Shown: positions 21,841 to 33,822, counted from the first letter of the stretch. The stretch: 64,000 nucleotides of DNA from Enoplolaimus lenunculus (GCA_030248215.1 JASANG010002610.1:124001-188000), one strand, 5' to 3'. A program made the numbers and translations. The notes: generated from the letters alone by a model not told the origin.

Positions 21841-22219
21841 AAATCACTCGTAACAAAGTTCACAATAACCTTAGTATGATGTGAGAACTCAAAAACTTAT
21901 ACATAAATTTGTCAGCCTCCCAAAATGAAATTCTAACTGCCCCGCTGCTGGGTAACCTTGTAAGGTGTTTCATTACGCGCTGCCGCAATCATAGTTGCTG
22001 TTTCTGAAACGTTTTAACGGACGCTTTGTAAAAGACAAATGCTAAACGGAAGCTGCAAACGTTTGAAACTTCGATTTGTTTCGTAGTTTTATTTTCGGTT
22101 TTATGGTTAAAACAAAGAAACATTTGCGTTGCACACGCGTTGCGCCGCTTACTCTAAATGTTAATGCTCATTTTATTTAGCCTTTGCAATGAAATGTGTG
22201 CAAAGAACAAGTACTAAGC

Positions 22220-22352
22220 GATTAGGCTTAGGCTTAGGCTTAGGCTTAGGCTTAGGCTTAGGCTTAGGCTTAGGATTAGGCTTAGGCTTAGGCTTAGGAT
22301 TAGGCTTAGGCTTAGGCTTAGGATTAGGCTTAGGCTTACGCTTAGGCTTACG
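22220..22352 (+). repeat. Longest TTAGGC array, not inside a recognised element
   Basis: About 22 near-perfect TTAGGC units, with a few ATTAGG and TTACGC variants, run for 130 bases. Flanks (GTACTAAGCGA on the left, TTTTAGCTAAATAG on the right) are not the terminal repeats of families A-D. The identical unit is the nematode telomere repeat; here it is interstitial. The Gly-Leu open frame across it is meaningless. Confidence 0.9.
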
Positions 22353-22565
22353 CTTAATTTTAGCTAAATAGAAGAGTTGCGCCGTCTGAAACAGGTATTT
22401 TATTTATAAATAATTGGCTTATGTTATAATCTGGCACCGAACACCAATTTGCATCCGATGTCAGACGCAACCGAACTCCACTGGAAGACATTACAATACA
22501 AAACGTATAGAGCCACATATACTGAATGGTGGATGACACGAAAATTTTGGGGGGCACGTGTTGGG

Positions 22566-22765
22566 CAAGGCCGGAGCAGCCACCCCCCATACCCTATTTG
22601 GGGGGAGGGACCCCCACCCCTAAATGGACCCCCTCCCTGACCGGTTGAAACAAAAACAGCTTAAATTTTAAAATGCGTCTGACTTCTCGCTCGCTTTGTT
22701 CACGAGTTTGAGTGCCACTATCCTGGTATTTGTGGGGAGCCCCACCCCTGCCTGCTCCGGCCCTG
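22566..22765. mobile_element. hAT-type element, GGGCCGGAGCAG ends
   Basis: Ends CAAGGCCGGAGCAGCC and GCTCCGGCCCTG are inverted and flanked by an exact 8-bp duplication GTGTTGGG (22558-22565, 22766-22773). The interior has CCCCCACCCC-rich stretches and 'cttctcgctcgctttgttcacgag'. Non-coding, 200 bp. Confidence 0.85.
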
Positions 22766-24415
22766 GTGTTGGGATCCATTGAACCTAAGCGATACTTTGG
22801 TGCATAAACTCCATTGAAACCCTGCGATTGGTACCTTTTTTGGATAAATTTTACTCAATACCAACGGGGGTTCGCGGGCGCCCAATGAACCGCCTCTGAA
22901 ACCACATCTGTGTACAATGTTTGCGTGAACAAAACTCAATTTATACTCAGGGTATTTTCACGAATAAGTGGCATTTTACCATTTCAAATACGAACAACTA
23001 AACCGGTTTCATTAAGCTAGTCATCGTGCTTTAAGGTATAAATCCTAATCCTGATCAACTGCAAGAAGGCCGCCACTATGGACGATGAGGGGGGTGCTGA
23101 GCTACGCAGAGATTTAATTCCCAGGCTGAAATATTTTGGACCTCATTTAAAAAATTCTGTTAGGAAAATTTTTTCTTGCTTCTCTAGAAATGATCTTTCT
23201 TCATCTACTGCCAGTTTCTGGTTTCAAGGCCCGATATGTTTGGCTGTTGCAAAGATCAAAACTTGAAAATTTATCAACTTTAGCGCATGTTTCATGAAAG
23301 ACTAAACCCAAAACCCATTTGTCTATTTTGCCAGTCGTCTCAATTTGAAATTGTTTAAATCGTCAATAAACGCAACATTACCAACCAAGTTTGCGACACA
23401 TCACATTTCGACCCTGGTTGGGTCTTGTTTATTGTTGCGCCCCTCCCCCGAAAAACGTTTCGAGCAGTTTTACACCCAGTTTTAAGACCCATACCATAAA
23501 CACAATGATCAGTTGAAAATAGAACCCAGTTACACACAAATACACCCGGAGCTAGCTCTACGTGCTAAGCATAAACAAATGTAGGGTGGAGTATGTAAAA
23601 ATTGCAGATGACTTACAAGCAAGGTTGAAACTTTTCCAGAATTGTCTACATGTTTCTAGAGCGGCTGTAGCGCAGTGACTGGCCTTTTCACACGCAGAAA
23701 TGTTCACAGATTTTGTGTTCTAGTGAATTGTTTGAAAATCGTATAATCTTATCTGTGACATAAAAGCATGTGACCAGGTGCACAAGTTACCTGTCTGAAA
23801 GCCACACTTAAGTATTAATTTGGTTCATAAAGATAATATGGCATTTTCATTTTTGGCTTTCAGAAACATGATAACGGCTAGAAACATTTTGTCCCTCTTT
23901 GAAAAGCATACCTCCGCTTGTAAATTCTGTAAAACTAGCCTCATGTGCCCTCCCATGAAATGTTTCGGAAACGCTTGCAAGATGAGCTGACTACGACTAG
24001 AACTAGAGAGATCGATTCCAAAACCGTGAGCCTAAATTTTACCTAGGATAGGATTTGTTGTCAGAAAACTTTTCTACCCAAGAGATGGTGAAATTGCTCG
24101 TAAAGTCCTACGCCTTCCCTCGCTCTCCAAGTTGTAAACATCGTATTCAAAACGACAGTCGATAGCCTGCTGAAAAATAAGCGCAAATACAAACGACTTT
24201 TTGGCTGATAATTTGCGTTTCAAAAAACCTCCGGACTGTAACAATATGATAACTTTTCAGATAAGCTAAGCATGAGATCAACGTTTCTGAATTGCTAAAA
24301 CCAGGGATTCGAGGGATCAAAAAATTATCCTTTCCTGAAATTTTTGGACAGGCAAGGAAACCCATTTTTTATCAGGTTTTGGACAAACTGGCTCTTGTAG
24401 CTTATCTACATTTCA

Positions 24416-24490
24416 GTTAAAGCTAAGGTTTAGGCTTAGGTTTGTGAAAATGCTTACCTACGTGTACGCCTTCGCCTAAGCGTTTGCAAA
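24416..24490. repeat. Worn TTAGGC tract
   Basis: GGTTTAGGCTTAGG and, 30 bases on, GCCTTCGCCTAAGCG face each other in opposite orientation. Probably a decayed family A-like element; ends are not recognisable. Confidence 0.4.
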
Positions 24491-25372
24491 CCTGAGCAAC
24501 GAAAAACATTTATACTTTAAACGTGAACGAAAGTGTACAAGAGCCGCTGTCAGAATTTTCTAGGTCCAAAAATTCTTTTTGCGTCATTTTGCATCCTGCC
24601 GAACTGAAATCTTAGCTGCACCAATGGGTAATAAACCGCGCATAACCTTTCTGCCAAATATATATGTAAGTAAAACAAAGAAGCAATTTCACAGACTACA
24701 AGCTTTGTTTCAACTTGATAACTATCTCGTTTAAGGTTTTGGTCAGAGCTGCATAGCAAGGCGTAGGGTACTAAGAATGTCGAATCCCTTCAAATCCGCG
24801 GCAAACCGCAGCATAAATTAGCGGAATTTCCGGTCGACATGATCAGATATTTCCACCGCTTTCCGATACCCAATTTGTTCCGCACCGGAACGGTAATATT
24901 TTAAGCTGTTTTACGCCCGACTCTCCAGATGTGAATTCGTAGGGTACGTGTGCGTGTTTGGTGGTCAAAAACACAGCAATTACCGTACGTTTTTGCGGTG
25001 AGACTGCGTCGCGGTTGCATTTATCATTTTTGTGCAATTTTGATTTTGGTTTTATTAATAGTCAGTTTTTTGTATCAAATGTTGAATACAGTTCGATACG
25101 ACAACAGATTGTTCGCTAACGTTTGTATTGGATAAAAGATGTTCAACGTAAACGCTGGAATGCGAAAAGTACTGATAATGTGGCCGTTTTTTGTCGACTA
25201 GTGGCTATGATATGCAACTGAAAGATGCAATCGGATCGCTGTTCCCGTGATGGGATATAAGCAACCGGTTCGAATTAGATTCTTCTTGTTTAGAACAAAA
25301 TAAGCTGCGGCAACTATGGCGAGTTGATACGCTAAATTTTGTCCAAACAATTCTGTTTCATATGTTATGCGT

Positions 25373-25410
25373 CACACTCGACAATAACATGCGTACACCA
25401 GGCAACTTTT
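25373..25410 (+). repeat. Fragment of the TGCAACTTCC foldback MITE
   Basis: CAATAACATGCGTACACCAG matches the left arm of the element at 48622-48771; the remainder of the element is absent. Confidence 0.5.
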
Positions 25411-25452
25411 CAAACAGCAGTGGTTCAAATAGCTCAATTACTCAGTTGTATA

Positions 25453-25629
25453 CAACGGCGGAAATTTGTGATAGGCAGCCCACGAGATATAATATTAGAA
25501 AAACTCGTAAGCCAACCGAGCAAGAGTTCTAACCACATTTTAGTGCTAAACCTTTAATACAAAATTTTGGTTTTGATTGCCTGATAGGCTAACTTAGGCC
25601 AACGGGGTCTTGTATTGGATTTGCCAGCG
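25453..25629. mobile_element. Family N hAT-like element
   Basis: It starts CAACGGCGGAAATTTGTGA, carries the 'aaaactcgtaagccaaccgagc' and 'attttagtgctaaacc' body, and ends GGATTTGCCAGCG. The ends are roughly inverted; the target duplication is unclear. Confidence 0.5.
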
Positions 25630-25857
25630 ATTGCATTAGACATTCAGTAACTGGAGTGATTTCTATTGTGTTGGCCAAGCGTTATAAATGTTTTGAGGTG
25701 AGGGGTGACGCATATGTCCGGTAGTTTACTTTAAGAAAGTTAAATGCATTAACGTTTCCGTATCATTGTGTCGATTATCTACTCAGTGCACCTAGCATAC
25801 GAGGCTGCATCCTGGTTGTTTACGAACGGACAAATCGAAAAATTTCTGACGAGCACG

Positions 25858-26031
25858 CAATATATAATAGTGAAGAAAAAACTCTCGCGAGCGAATAGAG
25901 CAAGAAGCCAAACGCAATTTTAGCATCAAATCCTAGTATAAAAGTTTGGCTTTCTGTCATTCGCCAGAGAGAGGCGTGTCCGATTTCTGTTTGGGGGTGA
26001 TGAGAGAGTGACCCACGCTGGTTCCGCCAGT
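25858..26031. mobile_element. Family N hAT-like element
   Basis: ATATATAATAGTGAAG, then ACTCTCGCGAGCGAA and AAGCCAAACGCAATTTTAG, ending GGTTCCGCCAGTG. Same family as 25453 and 16639. Confidence 0.5.
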
Positions 26032-26276
26032 GCGTTTTTCTACTTTGTTACGCCCATGTCAGCTTAGTATAAACCAGAATAACAAATTGATCAAGGTTTT
26101 TATGCTTTTAAAACAATCACGATTCACTGACAGAGTGAGTCAGGTTGTGTGTGACGCCAATTTCAAAGAGAACCAGTCACTCCAAAACGCCACGCCATAT
26201 AAGATTGATCACCTTAAATTTTGCAGTTGCCCGTTAAATCAAAACCCTCCATATTAACCATAGGAACCTGTCTACT

Positions 26277-26345
26277 AAGCTTATGCCTGAACTAAGCCAA
26301 ATCCTAAGCCTAAGCCTAAATATAAACCTATTCCTAAAGTTTAAC
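26277..26345 (-). repeat. Short CCTAAG (TTAGGC) tract
   Basis: AAATCCTAAGCCTAAGCC with diverged units on both sides; no terminal repeats seen. Likely the decayed core of a TTAGGC element. Confidence 0.5.
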
Positions 26346-26655
26346 CTTCCCAGTCTTTAAGTTCCTCCAATCGCTCTGTCTCCCAGTGAGCAGTCCCCTA
26401 CTATAACTTGAACCAGCTGAACCTCTTCATGCAAATCAAAAGCGAGCCACACAATTAGCAGTCATTTACGTTCACCTAAAGACAGTTGAAATCGGTTTGA
26501 AATAGTTTCGTTTAAATACCGAATCGTTTCAAACTCAACGACGCTCAAATTATCAATTTTGTAGAATACTGCCACGAATAAGGTCGATAGCATCACTCTA
26601 CAGTTCACAGAACTATACGGTAAAAATTTGGCTAGCATTCGCGGAAGGCGGTCTC

Positions 26656-28302
26656 TATAAGGTTGGGACCCGGCACTTAAGCCTGAGCCACCTATCCTTG
26701 GCGATCCCAATCTTATGGTAGTGTTATAGTAACTTGTAAAGTCAGCTCAGCTGCGCTTGCTTAGCCGTGTTCGGGATAGGAATTCCGTGCCCAGACCTAG
26801 AGTGCCCCTATAGTCCATACCCATTATCACCGGATCCGTGGATTGCTTTAATCAAGCAATCAAATCAACGTCTAACCGGCTGCTGAGCCGGCCAGCCGAA
26901 CCACGGCTGGACTTTTCGGCCGCAACGATCGGGGCTAGGAGACTCTTATCCTCGCGCTTTCCTGCCCCAGGTTAAAACTTCTGACCACCGCGGCGAGACT
27001 CCCTCGCCATCCGGTGGGCAGACAAAATTCGGAGCGCGGGGAAAAACAAATTTTTGGTAAAAAGGATTTGGTCAAAAAGGAAAAAGAAAAATGGGGACCC
27101 GCACCGTCCATTTTTAGGACTGTAGAAATTTTTACTATACGCAACAATCGTTCAATACTCGGGGCCCAAAAATTAGCCGGGAAAAGAAAAAGGAAAAAGG
27201 AAAAAGAAAAATATCCATCCCTAGTCCGGACAATAACAACATATTCTAACTCGGACTCGCTCGGTCGCGAATCGAGCCAGTCCGAGTCAGAGTCAACAAA
27301 AACAGCCCCGTCCAGCGGGGATTGACGCGTCAAAAGCAACAGGAAAGTAACAAACAAGGGTAAAACAGCTCTCTTTGTAGTTCAACTGCAACAAAGTTTC
27401 GGAAGCTTCTTGGAAAGTCTAATAGACTACCCCTTTTGAACTGAACCTTCGAGATTTATTACTAAAGAATTTTGTAAGTACCAATACATATTAAGCACGT
27501 TAAATTTTTATCATATTTCCCGATACCGCTGACGCCTCTGGCCACCGGTACTCGAGAAACATGTAACGCAAAATAAAATTTTCCGTAGCCGACTTCTGTG
27601 CTCGAAGCCGGCCACACTACCAAATGAAAACGGTAAAACGCAAATTAACAACAATGAAATAACGCTTAGTAGGCATTCGCAAAAGTTTGAGTGCCATACA
27701 GGCAATGTGAAGATGAAAATAAACTGAATGCCTGAAGTGCTAAGACACACCTGCTTTTATACCCAAAATATTGGCTAACAGAAATTTGCATAAACCGAAG
27801 CTTATTTGCATAAGCTTCCGAAAAATTTTAAAATTTTATCAAAATTTTAAAAACCGGCTGTTGATTTGCATAAGCCGGGAAATTCAAAAGAAACAAAACA
27901 AACCCAAGCAACACGACAACAATAACAATAAGTAACAAATAGGGGGTAACAGTTAAGCGCAGGACGGGGGAGTAAAAACGCCTAAGACCCCGGGTAGGCA
28001 TAGGAAATTATTAACCCACTCTATCCAGGTAACTGCAAGCTCGAATACAACCGCATATGCGTGCACCCGTAATTGTGACTGAAGGTCTAAAAATTTTAAA
28101 ACCGCTAAATTGGACGCCTTAGAATCGCCCCACTCTGTGGCCACTCTCTTGCGGCCACAGAGTAGACGTTCTCACCGCGTCATGAAAATCAATAAAAATA
28201 CAGCGGTTTCGACCCTGAGCGGAAAATTCCGCAGTTTCCGGGCAAACTTTAGAAAGAAGTACTTTTTATTTTCAAGTGCATGAACCCAAGGCCATCCCCA
28301 CA
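26656..28302 (-). repeat. 3' LTR of the LTR element
   Basis: In minus orientation this is the downstream LTR, directly preceded by the polypurine tract. It carries a TATA box and a 28-base hairpin CTCTGTGGCC...GGCCACAGAG near 28133-28165. Open frames inside (for example 26935-27357) are duplicated in the other LTR, are Phe/Leu/Ser biased, and are not evidence of a gene. Confidence 0.9.
27754..27761 (-). promoter_or_regulatory. TATA box in LTR (copy at 30186-30193)
   Basis: TATAAAAG on the minus strand follows AGCCAATATTTTGGG, which includes a CCAAT-like word. The same arrangement lies at 30186-30193 in the 5' LTR, the copy that would drive transcription of the element. Confidence 0.55.
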
Positions 28303-28314
28303 TCCCCTCCTCTT
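28303..28314 (-). other. Polypurine tract
   Basis: On the minus strand AAGAGGAGGGGA ends exactly where the 3' LTR begins (TGTGGGG). This is the expected plus-strand primer of LTR-element reverse transcription, and it fixes the orientation. Confidence 0.8.
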
Positions 28315-29068
28315 AAGGCTTGATGTCCCCATCAAGGGGTTGCGAGGCAACTTCTAGATAATGCCCAGAGGAGCGCCAAGGGAAGGACCTGGGTACATGC
28401 CACTTGATCAGAGTGCCCGTTGCGGGTGAGCATAAACAAATGTGCCATTAAAAAATTCAAGATATAACTAGCAAATTTGGGTAGGACAAAAGATTTTGTT
28501 TAAATGAATATAGAAAACCAAGCTTACTCCCCAAAATTTTTAAGCGCTACATTTATAGAAAAATATAACGAATTTAAAAAAAACCATTGAGATCAATCAC
28601 TGTAAGAGATGAATTTTTTTGTCTTTGAATAGTGCGTTCATAACTGAATTTGAATCATATAATGTGACGAACTTGCGTATTGTTGAATCAACGGCTGTTC
28701 TCGGATCCTGGTCGATTAAGTGACCTAAAACTGTGTATAAAGATGTACCATTACACCTGAATTTAAACGGCAGAAAGTAATGCATGAAGGAAATTGCATA
28801 AAAAATGTGCGATCAGCATACGAAACGAATTGCCCTTAACTGAAATTTTATGTCTTTAAATACCGAAAAAAACTTAGGCTGAGAAAAAAGAACTGGTAAA
28901 AAAGTTAGTTGAATACGCTAAGGGGGCGAGTACAATATATAAGAGATTGAGATCAGTTTCTAGGTCCGGTGATATGCCTTCAATTTGCTCGAACTTAGCA
29001 AATATTCTTACCAAAACTCTAGGTCTGGAATGCCTCATATGTGAGAAAAATAACTCACACATAAGACA

Positions 29069-29086
29069 CTCACGGCGTAGCCCCCA
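29069..29086 (-). other. Primer-binding site, tRNA-Pro-like start
   Basis: Directly after the 5' LTR (minus strand) stands TGGGGGCTACGCCGTGAG. The first eight bases equal the start of known tRNA-Pro primer sites; the rest differs, so the primer tRNA is uncertain. Confidence 0.65.
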
Positions 29087-30734
29087 TATAAGGTTGGGAC
29101 CCGGCACTTAAGCCTGAGCCACCTATCCTTGGCGATCCCAATCTTATGGTAGTGTTATAGTAACTTGTAAAGTCAGCTCAGCTGCGCTTGCTTAGCCGTG
29201 TTCGGGATAGGAATTCCGTGCCCAGACCTAGAGTGCCCCTATAGTCCATACCCATTATCACCGGATCCGTGGATTGCTTTAATCAAGCAATCAAATCAAC
29301 GTCTAACCGGCTGCTGAGCCGGCCAGCCGAACCACGGCTGGACTTTTCGGCCGCAACGATCGGGGCTAGGAGACTCTTATCCTCGCGCTTTCCTGCCCCA
29401 GGTTAAAACTTCTGACCACCGCGGCGAGACTCCCTCGCCATCCGGTGGGCAGGCAAAATTCGGAGCGCGGGGAAAAACAAATTTTTGGTAAAAAGGATTT
29501 GGTCAAAAAGGAAAAAGAAAAATGGGGACCCGCACCGTCCATTTTTAGGACTGTAGAAATTTTTACTATACGCAACAATCGTTCAATACTCGGGGCCCAA
29601 AAATTAGCCGGGAAAAGAAAAAGGAAAAAGGAAAAAGAAAAATATCCATCCCTAGTCCGGACAATAACAACATATTCTAACTCGGACTCGCTCGGTCGCG
29701 AATCGAGCCAGTCCGAGTCAGAGTCAACAAAAACAGCCCCGTCCAGCGGGGATTGACGCGTCAAAAGCAACAGGAAAGTAACAAACAAGGGTAAAACAGC
29801 TCTCTTTGTAGTTCAACTGCAACAAAGTTTCGGAAGCTTCTTGGAAAGTCTAATAGACTACCCCTTTTGAACTGAACCTTCGAGTTTTATTACTAAAGAA
29901 TTTTGTAAGTACCAATACATATTAAGCACGTTAAATTTTTATCATATTTCCCGATACCGCTGACGCCTCTGGCCACCGGTACTCGAGAAACATGTAACGC
30001 AAAATAAAATTTTCCGTAGCCGACTTCTGTGCTCGAAGCCGGCCACACTACCAAATGAAAACGGTAAAACGCAAATTAACAACAATGAAATAACGCTTAG
30101 TAGGCATTCGCAAAAGTTTGAGTGCCATACAGGCAATGTGAAGATGAAAATAAACTGAATGCCTGAAGTGCTAAGACAGCACCTGCTTTTATACCCAAAA
30201 TATTGGCTAACAGAAATTTGCATAAACCGAAGCTTATTTGCATAAGCTTCCGAAAAATTTTAAAATTTTATCAAAATTTTAAAAACCGGCTGTTGATTTG
30301 CATAAGCCGGGAAATTCAAAAGAAACAAAACAAACCCAAGCAACACGACAACAATAACAATAAGTAACAAATAGGGGGTAACAGTTAAGCGCAGGACGGG
30401 GGAGTAAAAACGCCTAAGACCCCGGGTAGGCATAGGAAATTATTAACCCACTCTATCTAGGTAACTGCAAGCTCGAATACAACCGCATATGCGTGCACCC
30501 GTAATTGTGACTGAAGGTCTAAAAATTTTAAAACCGCTAAATTGGACGCCTTAGAATCGCCCCACTCTGTGGCCACTCTCTTGCGGCCACAGAGTAGACG
30601 TTCTCACCGCGTCATGAAAATCAATAAAAATACAGCGGTTTCGACCCTGAGCGGAAAATTCCGCAGTTTCCGGGCAAACTTTAGAAAGAAGTACTTTTTA
30701 TTTTCAAGTGCATGAACCCAAGGCCATCCCCACA
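29087..30734 (-). repeat. 5' LTR of the LTR element
   Basis: Near-identical partner of 26656-28302. It contains the TATA box at 30186-30193 and lies upstream of the primer-binding site in minus orientation, so it is the promoter-bearing copy. Confidence 0.9.
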
Positions 30735-31258
30735 GTCTCATTTGAGAAGCGGTGTGCCAAACAGTGACGCTGTCATGACATGATTTCCGTTCACGAAAAT
30801 GCAACCTCGTGTATGAAAATTTTTTAATGGAAAATTCAGAAGATTATTTAATAAAATCTGTTTGAAAAACGTTAGTTTTGTTGTCATTCCACAATTTTCG
30901 TGAGGAAATATATCCCAGTGCCATTATTCATCCCCTTGTCTACGTCTGTTGGTGATAAACGAAGATTCAGGGTCACGTTATATTTGTTCGTTTTCACGTC
31001 AAAGTACCGGAGAGTTTCTGAGCCGTTGGATATTTGAAAACTCTGATGCATGTATGACACATTCTGGCACACCAGTCTGAGGGTAGACAACATATGAAAA
31101 CACTACCCTACCGCCAGCTGCAGCATTTCTGACGACCCTAAAATATTGTTTATACTCGGTGGTAAAGGGTACGCATTTTGTGTTTCACTCTAAGTTAGTT
31201 CAAGGTGGATCAAAAACGTACCGCACTGTAAGGCAGAATTCCACAATGGGGGCTAGCC

Positions 31259-31466
31259 GGCCAATGTAAAGAACAGATGCGTAATAGTATTATAAGCCTA
31301 AGCCTAAGCCTAAGCCTAAGCATAAGCCTAAGCCTAAGTGTAAGAATGAGCATATTCCTAAGCCTAAGCCTAAGCTTAAGCCAAACAAAAAAATTAGTCT
31401 AAAGCTTAAGCTTACTCTATTCTAGTCCCACAGAAAAACGTTCCGCCTCTGATCTTTACATGAGCC
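31259..31466 (-). mobile_element. Family B TIR element with TTAGGC core
   Basis: GGCCAATGTAAAGAACAG at the left and CTGATCTTTACATGAGCCC at the right are inverted. A CCTAAG array of about 90 bases is followed by AGTCTAAAGCTTAAGC and the arm GTCCCACAGAAAAACG. Confidence 0.75.
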
Positions 31467-32238
31467 CGCTAACCTAAGTCGCAATTCCGCTAATTTGTAA
31501 TTGGGGTAAATTACGGCTCGCGGTACGACTAACATTTAACGGCAGAAAAAAACCTGGCCAAAAGAATTTAAATAATGTACAAAGTAGGATTTACTTATTT
31601 TTCATACAATTTTCAGTTATGCTACTTTATCTATGAAAAAATACGCGGTTCCAGATCCGCGTTGCCCCACGGCCGCTGCAACGCTGAAGCAACATATCAC
31701 AACTATCTGCCATACCAACCAAACCATATAGTATTTTAAAGTAATGCTGGAGTGAAAAATAAAACACGGAAGGATGACAAACATTCGAGACATATCGCGA
31801 TTCATAATGGTCCTTAAAGAGATTTTTTATGTAACGACCACAGTGCAGCGTTGGTTACCGTGTACTCTATGAAAAAACTTAGCGGCAGACCCGCGGTTGT
31901 GACCACGGGCACCCAGTAGGACCAACTCCAAATTTTGAGTTAAAGATTTAGTTTAGAATTGCGTTTCGCTTCTTCAGGCTCACGAACTTTTTTCACTATT
32001 GTTCACCGCACGAGTTCTCGGCTAAAAATTGTGGATTCGCCGCCAAGTGCGTAGCCAGGATCCAGTCGCAGGGATATGTTTCTGTGTCTGCTGAAATTTC
32101 GGGATTGGATATTTTCAGTTCACCCCTCCTTTTGCATCCACCCTTGGTGGTGGTCATATATCGCGATTCATGATGGACCTTAGCGATAAAAACTAAAAAA
32201 AACACCAACGGCATCGTTGAACCACTGGCAGGTCCACT

Positions 32239-32441
32239 GGCCCATGTTACTTTTAAGGGCGGCCAGGTTTCTGGCGGGGCTATAAAAGAGTAGGTTTAGA
32301 TTCTAGATTACATCTTTTTGTTTAGGCTTAGGCTTAGGTTTAGGCTTAGACTTAGGAACACACTTTTGCAACGCTTAGATTTAGGCTTAGGCTTACGAAT
32401 ACGCTTTATCTACTGTTACGCTCGTAAAAGTAACAGCGGCC
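32239..32441 (+). mobile_element. Family A TIR element with TTAGGC core
   Basis: GGCCCATGTTACTTTTAAGG to CTCGTAAAAGTAACAGCGGCC. Inside are TTTAGATTCTAGATTACAT, two TTAGGC tracts separated by GGAACACACTTTTGCAACGC, and CGCTTTATCTACTGTTACG. Reverse orientation to 290-497. Confidence 0.75.
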
Positions 32442-32856
32442 TGCTCATTAATATCGCGCGGCTCCGACACCGTTAGAAATTACTGGATCCGCCATACGCC
32501 TAGACAACTCAAACTGTGAATGGCGTATATTAAAAGAAAGCGTAAAAACAACCATGGCTGTGCTGGCTCTGCGTTGTGTAAGCCGCAAAATAACCACTAA
32601 TCATTAATTTACGGCTGATTGAGCACATAACTGCATTGTCTCAATAGCTTATTGTCATCAAAACGCCGGTGCAGAGTCCCTGCAGCCACGCCCAACCTTA
32701 TTTAGAATTTATTGTTTTTATGTTTTTAATCTTAAAAGATCAAAGCTTTATTGTTAAGTGCCAAGTTTTCGCTTTTCCCATCTTTACAACACTATAGGAG
32801 CATAGATTTTTTAAATTAATATGAAAATATGTTCAAGTGTTAAACGTAAGCATTAC

Positions 32857-32972
32857 TTTAGCATTGAAAGTACACACCTAAGTATAACCTTGCATTATCG
32901 CTCAAGTTTTTGATACAAGACAACTAAACGTTAAATTCAACGGATACTTGCAATACCGGATATATATCAGTA
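32857..32972. repeat. Internal fragment of family E element
   Basis: AACCTTGCATTATCGCTCAAG and CCGGATATATATCAGTAC match the middle of the element at 63148-63590. Termini are missing. Confidence 0.5.
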
Positions 32973-33150
32973 CAGTACGTGCTATATAAATAGACAACGC
33001 GCATAACAATTTGTTACACGTAAGCGTAGTGGAAAATCTTCACAAGACGTGACGATCCGCTCGTGCTCGAACCTAAAACTTCTATAGTGAGTTGTGATGG
33101 TAAACACCATCCAGCCGAGCAATTCATCGTTCGAATCCTAGTTTAGAATA
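32973..33150 (+). mobile_element. Partial family F element with tRNA-like body
   Basis: CACAAGACGTGACGATCC, then CTATAGTGAGTTGTGATGG (box-A-like) and CGTTCGAATCCTAG (box-B-like). Abuts the family E fragment; the TAACCC end is not seen. Confidence 0.5.
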
Positions 33151-33596
33151 AAATTGTGATTAACGAGCAAAAACTCATAAGTTTCCTTCGACAGATATCT
33201 GACGACCTGTCTTGGCACAATAAAATACCTAACAGTCTTTTCAAAATCTATTCGTACTTTTATCCTATACACCATGTAACATATCAAACCAGGGCCGCAA
33301 CTACTGAGAACATGAGGCGGAGCGGGCCATCTCGTCCTACGAACATCCTCGCCGTGTCAAAATTTCTGGCAGATCAATAGTTTAATGGTGTAAGTTTTTG
33401 CAAACTATTAAAATTTAAACATAATAAGCCTAACTTTGTGTAACTTTTTAGTGTTAAGTAAATTTAAAGACTACTAAAAACGCTAGAAAGTATTAATAAT
33501 TGAATAAAAAACGTTTAAGTGGTTTGAGCAGCAGTTTTCACTCACAAAATAGCAAGGAGCATTGTTTGTAAAGCTAAAGCTTATAAGTTTATCAGA

Positions 33597-33822
33597 AAAT
33601 GTTACAATTTATGGTGGAAATTGGCAAATTGTTTTTAACCAATTTTCACAGCGGCGAATACTGTTTGATGATAAGCTGGGTCGTATATGCTATAACCAAC
33701 CGCCCGCTGGCTACAGCTCGGCCGTAGTTGGCTGTCGGCATGGCCGGTCCCCCTGCAAAGCCGGCGGCAAACATATCATTGATAGCAAAGCTTTCGACTA
33801 TAGTAAAATTGAGATATCATGA
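33597..33822 (+). CDS. Weak candidate exon
   Basis: Following a TTTATCAG acceptor the frame reads NVTIYGGNWQIVFNQFSQRR, then DDKLGRICYNQPPAGYSSAV and CRHGRSPCKAGG, ending ...KIEIS and stop. Three cysteines and local GC enrichment set it apart from the AT-rich flanks. The most plausible donor (TATA|GTAAAA) leaves phase 1, which does not join the downstream exon at 34127. Function unknown. Confidence 0.25.

Larger units (their letters stand above)
18960..26650. other. Repeat and tandem-repeat region, no firm gene
   Basis: It contains the tandem repeats at 19993, 21551 and 22220, hAT elements and family N copies. Stretches 20567-21550, 21841-22219, 22774-24415 and 24491-25372 show only short frames without splice support; 20740-21080 carries faint GGTGCAACCGG-type similarity. 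Confidence 0.55.
26651..30739 (-). mobile_element. Young non-autonomous LTR retrotransposon with TSD
   Basis: Two direct repeats of about 1.65 kb flank a 784-bp interior. The whole element (26656-30734) is bounded by the 5-bp duplication GTCTC at 26651-26655 and 30735-30739. On the minus strand each LTR starts TGTGGGGATGG; a polypurine tract precedes the 3' LTR and a primer-binding site follows the 5' LTR. The interior is far too short for gag and pol, and I see no capsid, protease or reverse transcriptase, so it must have been moved by a partner element. The LTRs differ at only about four positions (roughly 0.2 percent), so insertion is very recent. It looks structurally whole as a non-autonomous element. 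Superfamily is not assignable from these parts. Confidence 0.9.

Noticed and set aside
21350-21863. Two overlapping frames with repeated 'PVTRKALSL' phrases
   Set aside because: They are translations of the 73-bp minisatellite; the unit is not a multiple of three.
22220-22352. Chromosome end (telomere)
   Set aside because: Ordinary sequence continues for tens of kilobases on both sides, and arrays occur in both orientations through the window.
22189-22371. 60-residue Gly-Leu repeat protein frame
   Set aside because: It is the translation of the TTAGGC array. Similar Arg-Leu or Gly-Leu frames at 10270, 59688 and 59704 have the same cause.
23078-23266. Plus-strand 62-codon frame with a good Kozak context (GCCGCCACTATGG)
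   Set aside because: The protein becomes low in information after 27 residues, no donor follows and no partner exon was found; left as chance.
26935-27357. 140-residue frame, repeated at 29366-29788
   Set aside because: Both copies lie inside the LTRs, overlap an opposite-strand frame and are strongly biased in composition; no protein family is suggested.
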